A stretch of DNA of 64,000 bases from an uncultured SAR116 cluster alpha proteobacterium (lineage in GTDB: Bacteria; Pseudomonadota; Alphaproteobacteria; Puniceispirillales; Puniceispirillaceae): the NCBI GenBank assembly GCA_902625725.1, contig CACOCY010000001.1, positions 186,001-250,000 of the forward strand, given 5' to 3'. Within the stretch, counting starts at the first letter, position 1, and each line of letters begins with the position of its first letter. Made by a program: the position numbers and the translations under genes. The notes beneath the pieces are model-generated. The model did no database searches. It saw only the letters and a list, made by a program, of their open reading frames with translations, and had not been told where the DNA came from. Below, one piece after another: positions 58,090 through 64,000 of the stretch.

Positions 58090-58407
58090 ATGAAACACTT
58101 TATGTGCACTCATAGTTATTTATCTGGGGATGCAAAGGAAAATATCACGAATCAAATAAGAAATGCTACAGATAGAGAATTCTTAGAAATGAACAGTAGT
58201 CAAAATGCTAGAGTGCTTCAACATTGGGCCGGAAAGGACGAGTTCTTCTTTTGTCATTGGGAAGCACAGAGTGAAGATGATATTCACGAAGTTTTGGCAA
58301 AAATTGGGGCTGATAAATTTATCATTACATTAGCTAATGAAATGCAAAGGTATGTAACTAGCTATGACATAAAAGATCAAAAATTGGTGATACCTGAGGA
58401 TATGTGA
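58090..58407 (+). CDS. Small protein, DUF4242/ABM-like
   Basis: 105 residues. MKHFMCTHSYLSGDAKENI, then VLQHWAGKDEFFFCHWEAQSEDDIHEVL and a C-terminal YVTSYDI give the strand-helix-strand pattern of small ferredoxin-like domains such as DUF4242. Several His and Cys residues (MCTHS, FFFCHWE) could bind metal; that is speculation. It is 150 bases before the Fur-regulated imelysin-like gene. Confidence 0.6.
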   Translation: MKHFMCTHSYLSGDAKENITNQIRNATDREFLEMNSSQNARVLQHWAGKDEFFFCHWEAQSEDDIHEVLAKIGADKFIITLANEMQRYVTSYDIKDQKLVIPEDM

Positions 58408-58452
58408 AGCACTTCGCGAATTGTAAGTTATTAACAGTATTATCCTATATTT

Positions 58453-58471
58453 GATAATGATTATCAATATC
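58453..58471 (+). promoter_or_regulatory. Fur box 1 of imelysin-like gene
   Basis: Matches the 19-bp consensus GATAATGATAATCATTATC at 17 of 19 positions by direct comparison. It lies just upstream of a -35 box (TTGACA at 58481). Iron repression of the downstream gene is inferred. Confidence 0.8.
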
Positions 58472-58480
58472 AATATTAAG

Positions 58481-58508
58481 TTGACAAAATAATAAATTGA
58501 ATTATACA
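58481..58508 (+). promoter_or_regulatory. Sigma-70 promoter of imelysin-like gene
   Basis: Perfect -35 TTGACA (58481-58486), 16-base spacer and -10 TATACA (58503-58508), flanked by Fur boxes on both sides. About 50 bases before the ATG at 58559. Confidence 0.7.
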
Positions 58509-58509
58509 T

Positions 58510-58543
58510 GATAATAATTATCAAAATCATTATCATTATCATT
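58510..58543 (+). promoter_or_regulatory. Fur box 2 (with overlapping third copy)
   Basis: 58510-58528 matches the Fur consensus at 15 of 19 positions; the adjoining 58526-58543 repeats ATCATTATC units, so more than one Fur dimer could bind. It overlaps the expected transcription start. Confidence 0.75.
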
Positions 58544-58558
58544 TAAATAGGTGAAACT

Positions 58559-59917
58559 ATGAAATATTTAACTAGTGGAGCGATCCTTGTAACAACGTTT
58601 TTAGCAAGTGCAAGTTTTGCTTCAGACGTTTATGGGCCATATCCAATTACTTTGAAAGGTTATAACGGAGATGCAACTAATTCTGTGGCATATTCGGGTC
58701 AAGTTGGACGTCAATTACTTCATAATAGTTTGAAAAAAGCAATTGGTAACGGAGCACCAATGAATGAGCTGAAAGCTTATTTTAACGGTTCAGATTTAGA
58801 GCTGCCACTTCTAGACCCAGTTTCTAGTGCAGATTTCAAGGTCGATGTAACCAACATTAATGATGTTTCTAAGACAAATCTTGCTGGCAAAGCTTATGGT
58901 GGAGTAATAAATGGCTGGCCTGGAGCGATGACTGGAAAAGAAGTCTTGGTATCTATGATAGAACGTGCTGCTCAAACTGAGAATGGGTACGATGCAAAGC
59001 ACGGACACGATTACGCTCAATTAGTCTCAAAATTCACTATGGGTGCTGTTTTCTATCATCAGGCCTGTGATAATTATTTGGATGAAAAGCTTGAAGCAGA
59101 TAATAAGCCAAATGACAAACCATATAAGGATGGCGCTTATTATACAGGTAAAGAGCATTCTTGGGACGAAGGTTTTGGATATTGGGGTGCTGCAGCACAC
59201 GGCGCGACATTATCTGCAAGGCAAAACTATGATATCGCAAAGAAAAAAGATATGGCTGCAGCCGACGCTAATGGAGATGGTGTCGTAAATCTTAAATCTG
59301 AAATGAATTATGCTCATTCATATTATGCCTCTGCTTACGATAAAGGTGGAGTAACAGATTATTATAATACAATCACTAAAGCCTTTATTGACGGTAGGCA
59401 GATAATTACTGACGCTAATGGCGAGGCATTAAGTGATTCTGCTCGCTCCAACTTAAAGGCCAAAGCAAGAATAATATGCTCAAACTGGGAAAAAGTTATT
59501 GCTGAGTCCGTGTTCAAATATGCAGGGAGTGTTTACAGTTCACTAGAGAAGCTTAAAGAAAATCCTGGGGATGAAGCACTCATGCGTAAACATGCAAAAT
59601 ACTGGGGTGAGTTAGCAGGTTTTTCCTTGTCGTTACACACAAGTGGTCAAAACCTTGGCGAACTTGGAGCTCGCATCGACCGTCTCGTGGGATTTGGACC
59701 AGTTGTTAATGGCTCCCGGGTCATAGGAGTGGATGCTGGCGGTAATTATTTTGAAATGGGCGAAGCAAACGCCGATAAAGAAATGGTTCATATGTTGAAA
59801 CTTCAAAAACTGATGGTAGATGAGTTTGGAGTTACAGCAAAGAATAACGACAAACTTGCAGGCATAGCCAATATCTCAGAAGTTTTGGGTGCAGGTGACA
59901 GTGCGGAAAACGATTAA
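58559..59917 (+). CDS. DUF4856/imelysin-like secreted protein, Fur-regulated
   Basis: 452 residues with a signal peptide (LVTTFLASASFA). The HSWDEGFGYWGAA segment near residue 200 is the hallmark of DUF4856, a branch of the imelysin-like clan of iron-regulated envelope proteins. An EF-hand-like loop DANGDGVVNLKSE lies near 240, so calcium binding is possible. The C-terminal half is helical. Iron-dependent repression follows from the Fur boxes before it. Imelysins are thought to take part in iron or heme acquisition, but the biochemical role is unknown. Confidence 0.85.
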   Translation: MKYLTSGAILVTTFLASASFASDVYGPYPITLKGYNGDATNSVAYSGQVGRQLLHNSLKKAIGNGAPMNELKAYFNGSDLELPLLDPVSSADFKVDVTNINDVSKTNLAGKAYGGVINGWPGAMTGKEVLVSMIERAAQTENGYDAKHGHDYAQLVSKFTMGAVFYHQACDNYLDEKLEADNKPNDKPYKDGAYYTGKEHSWDEGFGYWGAAAHGATLSARQNYDIAKKKDMAAADANGDGVVNLKSEMNYAHSYYASAYDKGGVTDYYNTITKAFIDGRQIITDANGEALSDSARSNLKAKARIICSNWEKVIAESVFKYAGSVYSSLEKLKENPGDEALMRKHAKYWGELAGFSLSLHTSGQNLGELGARIDRLVGFGPVVNGSRVIGVDAGGNYFEMGEANADKEMVHMLKLQKLMVDEFGVTAKNNDKLAGIANISEVLGAGDSAEND

Positions 59918-59932
59918 GGACCGGCTGTCTGG

Positions 59933-59962
59933 AAGGGGGAGTGAACCTCTCCCTTTCTTTCT
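59933..59962 (+). terminator. Hairpin after imelysin-like gene
   Basis: Nine-bp stem (AAGGGGGAG/CTCTCCCTT, one G-T pair), five-base loop, then TTCTTTCT. Probable terminator, perhaps partial, as the next gene starts 16 bases later. Confidence 0.7.
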
Positions 59963-59977
59963 ACTTTGAGGGAAAAG

Positions 59978-60979
59978 ATGGGTGAAGTTTTAGAATTTTT
60001 TCAATCTGACATAATAGGTCAATTTTTGAATCCCCGTAGGCGTCTTTTCTGGGGTTACCTTTTTTCCGCCCTAATTATAGCCATCCTTTGGTTGTGTATA
60101 ATTAAAAAGAAAAAAATTAGACAAGCACTAAGAACAATTTTCGATCGCTCTGTATGGTTAAGTAAGTCTAGTCGAGCTGATATGATTTGTTTCATAATTA
60201 ATCGTATATTTATGGTAATCTGTAGACCGATATTAATAACTCAAATATTTATTGCTACTGCTCTTTATCACACCCTCCACCTCCAACAAATAATTCCACT
60301 TGGTCTGTTTGAAACAACTCCAGTATGGTTATCCACACTCCTATTCACCTCTTGCTTCTTTCTATTAGACGATTTTTCTAGATTTGCTCTGCATCTTGCT
60401 CTTCACAAAGTACCAAGTTTGTGGGAATTTCATAAATTCCATCATAGTGCTGAGACATTAACACCTCTAACGGTGACTAGAACGCATCCGGTGGAAGCAA
60501 TATTATTTACGCTGAGAAGTGCTATCGTTCAAGGCGGAACAATCGCTATTTTTATCTTCCTGTTTGGACAACAGCTTAGTTTGTTTACCATTTTAGGGGT
60601 AAATGTATTTGTTGTGTTATTTCACGGACTTGGTTCAAATTTAAGACATTCTCATATTTCTGTAAGTTATCCTAATCTTATTGAAAATTGTTTAATGTCA
60701 CCTGCCCAGCATCATTTACATCATTCCTCCAGTAAGAAGCATTTTGATAAAAATTTTGGCGTCGCATTATCTATTTGGGACAAGATGGCTGGCACATTTA
60801 TGAATTCCAGTAGGGAAACCCTGGAATTTGGTATCGGGGCCGAGACAAAGGAATATACTCAAACTGTTGCCCATATGTATTTAGTTCCAATTAAAAAAGT
60901 TTTTAAAAATTTTTGGAAAAGCTCCAGAAAAAATAGATATTTGTTTTGGCTAAGTTCAGTTGCGCATAGAAAATACTAG
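59978..60979 (+). CDS. Sterol desaturase/fatty-acid hydroxylase family protein
   Basis: 333 residues, several membrane helices, and the histidine clusters of the di-iron membrane hydroxylase superfamily: LHLALHK, WEFHKFHHS, HGLGSNLRHSH and AQHHLHHSSSKKHFD. GAGGGA precedes ATG 59978. The substrate could be a fatty acid, sterol-like lipid or carotenoid. The protein needs iron, yet sits beside Fur-regulated iron genes. Its own promoter is not obvious, so it may be read through from the gene before. Confidence 0.88.
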   Translation: MGEVLEFFQSDIIGQFLNPRRRLFWGYLFSALIIAILWLCIIKKKKIRQALRTIFDRSVWLSKSSRADMICFIINRIFMVICRPILITQIFIATALYHTLHLQQIIPLGLFETTPVWLSTLLFTSCFFLLDDFSRFALHLALHKVPSLWEFHKFHHSAETLTPLTVTRTHPVEAILFTLRSAIVQGGTIAIFIFLFGQQLSLFTILGVNVFVVLFHGLGSNLRHSHISVSYPNLIENCLMSPAQHHLHHSSSKKHFDKNFGVALSIWDKMAGTFMNSSRETLEFGIGAETKEYTQTVAHMYLVPIKKVFKNFWKSSRKNRYLFWLSSVAHRKY

Positions 60980-61000
60980 ATAAATTTTGGAGAAAATTAC

Positions 61001-62011
61001 ATGTTGCGAATTTTTGTTTCTTTTTTCTTAGTTGTTATCATGAGTAAAAGTATAGTTTTTGCTGATAGTATCGGTATTTACACACATAGACAGCCCTTTT
61101 TGCTTGAGCCTATTTTGCAAGCTTATACGGAAAAAACTGGAATTGAATTTGAGACCGTTTATGCGCCGCAGGGGTTAGCTACAAGGATTGAAACTGAAGG
61201 CAACAATACTAAGGCGGATCTGGTGCTTACTGTAGATGTGAGCCGTATTAAAGAGCTGGCTGACACTAACTTGCTTGCCCCTCTCCAGTCAAATATTATC
61301 AATCAAAATGTCCCATCTCATTTGCGTGATGGAGACGATACTTGGACCGCTTTATCCCTTAGAGCCAGAATTATTGCTGTTTCAAAAGAACGAGTTGGTC
61401 AAGAAGCCATTTCATCAATTGAAGAATTAGCAACACCAAAATGGAAAGGTCGCGTTTGTTCTAGACGCGGTAGCCATGTATACAATCGCGCGGTGTTGGC
61501 ATCTCTTATAGCTCATAACGGTTTTGAAGAAGCAAAAAAGTGGGCACTTGGATTTGTAGATAATTTAGCTCGTCGGCCTCAAGGTAATGACAGAGCTCAG
61601 GCCAAGGCAATATTCACTGGAGAATGTGATGTTGCATTAATGAATACATATTATTTTGGAAAAATGAAGCATTCTAAGGATCATCCTGAGCAAAGAGAGT
61701 GGGCCAATGCGATGGAGATAGCTTTCATAAATCAAAATGGAAGAGGACAGCATATGAATATTTCAGCTGCTGGTATATTGAAGGGCTCTAAAAATAAACA
61801 GCGTGCAAGAGAGTTTTTGGAGTGGCTTACGTCGAAAGAGGCACAGACAATATACACAGAAGTTAATTTTGAGTATCCGGTGAACCCGAATGCTTCTTAT
61901 AGTGAGGAAGTTGCTTCTTGGGGTATGTTCAAAATGGATGCACTTCCAATGAACACAATAGCTGAATTAAGCCCAGATGCTCAAAAAATAATAAATGAAA
62001 TAGGTTGGTAG
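61001..62011 (+). CDS. Ferric-iron ABC transporter binding protein (FutA/FbpA-like)
   Basis: 336 residues with a signal peptide (FFLVVIMSKSIVFA). SIGIYTHRQPFLLEPILQAY and ETVYAPQGLATRIETEG are the FutA/FbpA opening, and NTYYFGKM carries the C-terminal paired iron-binding tyrosines. It binds Fe(III) in the periplasm. No permease or ATPase follows, so these must be elsewhere. GGAG eight bases before the ATG; 21 bases after the hydroxylase, likely the same transcript. Confidence 0.9.
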   Translation: MLRIFVSFFLVVIMSKSIVFADSIGIYTHRQPFLLEPILQAYTEKTGIEFETVYAPQGLATRIETEGNNTKADLVLTVDVSRIKELADTNLLAPLQSNIINQNVPSHLRDGDDTWTALSLRARIIAVSKERVGQEAISSIEELATPKWKGRVCSRRGSHVYNRAVLASLIAHNGFEEAKKWALGFVDNLARRPQGNDRAQAKAIFTGECDVALMNTYYFGKMKHSKDHPEQREWANAMEIAFINQNGRGQHMNISAAGILKGSKNKQRAREFLEWLTSKEAQTIYTEVNFEYPVNPNASYSEEVASWGMFKMDALPMNTIAELSPDAQKIINEIGW

Positions 62012-62076
62012 GCAAAAAGAATTTTGGTTGATTTTTAAAAATTTAAGCTGAAATTATAACAGATAGAGTGGTTAAA

Positions 62077-62304
62077 ATGGGAGAGATTTTTGATTTTTCA
62101 AACAGACTTCAATTATTTCAAATGAAGAGCAGAACAGTAAAACAAAATTATGATTTCCTAATTAGTTATCACAATAAAACACCGACAGCTGCGTTTGTTG
62201 AAAGCTATAAATTATATTCCTCAATTTTTCCCGAAATAGATAAATCAGAAGTTCCAAGGAAATTAGCAGGTCTTTTGAATCCAATAAAACAAGAAGAAAA
62301 CTAA
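62077..62304 (+). CDS. Hypothetical small protein
   Basis: 75 residues, hydrophilic and mainly helical in appearance (FSNRLQLFQMKSRTVKQNYD). No family recognised and a weak ribosome-binding site; GTG at 62068 is an alternative start. It lies about 65 bases after the futA-like gene in the same direction. Confidence 0.5.
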   Translation: MGEIFDFSNRLQLFQMKSRTVKQNYDFLISYHNKTPTAAFVESYKLYSSIFPEIDKSEVPRKLAGLLNPIKQEEN

Positions 62305-62457
62305 GTTATTGAATATCATACTTAAGGTTTTGTATAAAAATTTTCATTTCAATATCAGATAATCTAATAAATTCGTCCTATGGGTTTTTAAGTTTTGAAT
62401 TGACGCTTGATGAAAACCAAAAGACCAACTACATTAACTAAGTCTATTTAAATTTGA

Positions 62458-62571
62458 ATGAAGTGTAAAAAAATGGGTTCAACGATTGGTTTATTTTTAG
62501 TGATCGGTTTTGTTTTATTCTTGGTCTTAGGCATTTGGGCTTTTGGAAAAATTTCCGTCAACCCAGATTAG
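62458..62571 (+). CDS. Possible small membrane protein
   Basis: 37 residues, or 32 from ATG 62473, with one strong membrane helix (TIGLFLVIGFVLFLVLGIWAF) and a short polar tail. Length and form are those of small respiratory or transporter accessory subunits, but no match is known to me. It faces the convergent scaffold gene. The surrounding 62305-62616 holds nothing else. Confidence 0.45.
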   Translation: MKCKKMGSTIGLFLVIGFVLFLVLGIWAFGKISVNPD

Positions 62572-62616
62572 ACTTCATTTTTTAAGCTAGCTCACTGTTC
62601 TTTTTCAGCGTAGGTA

Positions 62617-63030
62617 TTAGTCAGAATTTATAACAGTTAGACCTGTAGCGGCCTCAAAGCAGAGTAGAACACATTCAATTCTGTTTTTAATTTTCTTTAC
62701 AGGTTCAAAGCACTTGAATTTATCATTACACGGGTTCTCTGCATGTCTGAGGTAATCATTTAATTCATCTCTTAATAAATATAGTTCGCTTGAACTTTTT
62801 CCAATCGCGGTTTCTTTCCAAATGCCTGCACCCGCCTCACATAAAGCACATCCTCTCACTATTAAATGAATGTCTGAAATTAACTTATCTTTAATTGTAA
62901 CATCAATAATGACTTTGTCGCCGCAGATGGGGTTATTTTTTTCAGCTCTATGAGTTGGGTTTGCGATTGGCTTTGACAGTTTTATAGACTTAGCAAGTTC
63001 TATGATCCTATCCTGATATATTTCCTGCAT
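62617..63030 (-). CDS. NifU/SufU-like iron-sulfur scaffold protein
   Basis: 137 residues with the IscU/NifU/SufU layout. The three ligand cysteines are recognisable in NPICGDKVII (near 33), RGCALCEAGAG (near 60) and RIECVLLCFEA (near 122); the zinc-site Asp of CGD is kept. An additional cysteine cluster NPCNDKFKC lies near 100. The last motif reads C-VLLC-F where most relatives have CxLLPWHA. It stands apart from the suf operon at the left end of the window. Confidence 0.8.
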   Translation of the reverse strand: MQEIYQDRIIELAKSIKLSKPIANPTHRAEKNNPICGDKVIIDVTIKDKLISDIHLIVRGCALCEAGAGIWKETAIGKSSSELYLLRDELNDYLRHAENPCNDKFKCFEPVKKIKNRIECVLLCFEAATGLTVINSD

Positions 63031-63111
63031 ATAATTGCCTAAATTAAAGAAAAAACACCATAAAAGAATTTTTAAATATTATTAAATCTTCGACAATCTC
63101 AATAGTCAATT

Positions 63112-63249
63112 TTATGTTGTGGAAGAAAGTAAGAGATAAATAGCGAAAGCTGCGATAGCATAGGCTAATATAATTGTCCAATGGACAGATTTATAAACAT
63201 TTTCTTCTGGAATATGAAGCGGTCGTTGTTTTTTATTTTTCGAATCCAT
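63112..63249 (-). CDS. Small membrane protein
   Basis: 45 residues from ATG 63249, nine bases after AGGA. A basic, proline-containing N-terminus (KNKKQRPLHIPEENVYKSVH) leads into one membrane helix (WTIILAYAIAAFAIYLLL). The layout is like small subunits of respiratory or transporter complexes. No family recognised. It is upstream of, and on the same strand as, the scaffold gene. Confidence 0.55.
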   Translation of the reverse strand: MDSKNKKQRPLHIPEENVYKSVHWTIILAYAIAAFAIYLLLSSTT

Positions 63250-63492
63250 GTGAATCGTTCCTAAAATTGAAAAAATACAACAATTTTTTCAAAAGTTTTT
63301 AAAAAAATTATTTGTCTGTGATGATTTTCTGATATTTTTATAAAAGTTAGATTAAAAAACATATATATACCAGAAAAATAACATTTTTTTTAAAAAAATA
63401 AAATGATCTTGCTTATAAGATGTGTAACTTTAACTTAGTATTAATGTGGAAGACCTTTTAAGTGGCAAAAAAAACCTTAAAATGAATTGCAA
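63250..63492. other. Divergent intergenic region
   Basis: Very AT-rich region between the leftward small membrane gene and rightward mnhE, with poly-A/T tracts. It may contain both promoters. No stable structure assigned. Confidence 0.4.
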
Positions 63493-63996
63493 ATGAGACA
63501 AAAAAACATAAAAAAGAATCAAGTCATTAATAGTTTTTCTGTAATAGCTTATACAGGGTTGATGGTTTTGTTATGGCTTATATTATCTGGTCATTATACT
63601 CAACTATTACTTTGGTTCGGCGCATTGAGTTGTGGGTTCGTTGTTTTTATGGCTTGGAACAGTGATATTCTAAATGGAGATATTAGACCCGAGCAATTGT
63701 TCTTGAAAGTACCACTTTATTGGCTTTGGCTAATTAAAGAAATTCTTAAATCGAATTTTGCAACAGGAAAAGCGATATGGGCCAATAATTACGACCCAGA
63801 AATATTTAAGGTGGAAGCAAGTCAGAAAAGTGAAAATGGGCTTGCTAATTATGCAAATTCAATAACATTAACACCCGGTACCGTGACTGTTTTCATAGAA
63901 GGTAATTTATTCGTAGTGCACGCATTAACTAAGGAAATGGGAGATGATGTGCGCTCAGGAATTATGGATAATAAAATAACAAAGTTAGAATTATGA
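63493..63996 (+). CDS. mnhE: Na+/H+ antiporter subunit E (MnhE/MrpE)
   Basis: 167 residues with two to three N-terminal membrane helices and the family motif SITLTPGTVTVFIEGNLFVV in the C-terminal cytoplasmic part. MrpE is part of the multisubunit cation/proton antiporter. An ATG overlaps its stop (ATGA at 63993), the likely start of mnhF, which runs off the window. The order suggests a distal mnhEFG cluster. A TTG at 63487 is an alternative start. Confidence 0.92.
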   Translation: MRQKNIKKNQVINSFSVIAYTGLMVLLWLILSGHYTQLLLWFGALSCGFVVFMAWNSDILNGDIRPEQLFLKVPLYWLWLIKEILKSNFATGKAIWANNYDPEIFKVEASQKSENGLANYANSITLTPGTVTVFIEGNLFVVHALTKEMGDDVRSGIMDNKITKLEL

Positions 63997-64000
63997 TGTT

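Overview
The window looks like a stretch of chromosome from a low-GC, free-living (probably marine, pelagic) alphaproteobacterium. The evidence is a GcrA cell-cycle regulator, a C4-pathway 5-aminolevulinate synthase beside ferrochelatase, a DUF3553 protein, a DksA that keeps only one zinc-finger cysteine, and alphaproteobacterial gene orders (recA-alaS-icd; tig-clpP-clpX-lon-hup). Genes are short-spaced and AT-rich, with several TTG starts. I cannot name a genus from sequence alone.

Positions 1-50000 are mostly core housekeeping. In order: the end of a SUF iron-sulfur operon (sufS, sufT, sufA) joined to an Atm1-type ABC exporter; a hydrolase and NAD kinase; a frameshifted fdhD-like remnant; kdsD; a queuosine set (queA, tgt, queG); an MFS exporter; tRNA-Gly; hemH and hemA; NAD-dependent formate dehydrogenase; an HPP-family membrane protein; dksA, recA, alaS, icd; a LOG-family protein; a LysM protein; a degenerate phosphatidylserine-decarboxylase homologue with a CDP-alcohol phosphotransferase; a lone CoxL/XdhB-type molybdoenzyme subunit with msrB and an aroE-like gene; gcrA and pepN; a DEAD-box helicase whose canonical start codon is missing; parE; glnB-glnA; an aminotransferase; tRNA-His and tRNA-Leu; the protein-quality-control block tig, clpP, clpX, lon, hup; and tRNA-Val.

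At tRNA-Asp (50095-50171) the character changes. Just downstream, and pointing at the tRNA, is a broken C-terminal fragment of a tyrosine recombinase, the usual scar of an element integrated at a tRNA 3' end. From there to the window end the content is accessory: an amino-acid ABC transporter without its ATPase, an NMT1/TauA/ThiY-type ABC transporter, four small proteins that look like dimeric alpha/beta-barrel (ABM/DUF3764/DUF4242-like) domains, very short hydrophobic ORFs, and an iron-linked group. That group comprises a DUF4856/imelysin-like secreted protein with near-consensus Fur boxes, a sterol-desaturase/fatty-acid hydroxylase, a FutA-like ferric-iron binding protein and a NifU/SufU-like scaffold. 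The window ends in mnhE, the probable start of the tail of a Na+/H+ antiporter operon.

The most interesting observations are: the decarboxylase homologue that has lost its pyruvoyl-forming serine but keeps its phospholipid-synthase neighbour; the helicase apparently starting at ATC; the fdhD remnant in a genome that carries a metal-free formate dehydrogenase; the tRNA-Asp integration scar; and the Fur-controlled, otherwise uncharacterised iron locus. No CRISPR array, complete insertion sequence or rRNA was seen.
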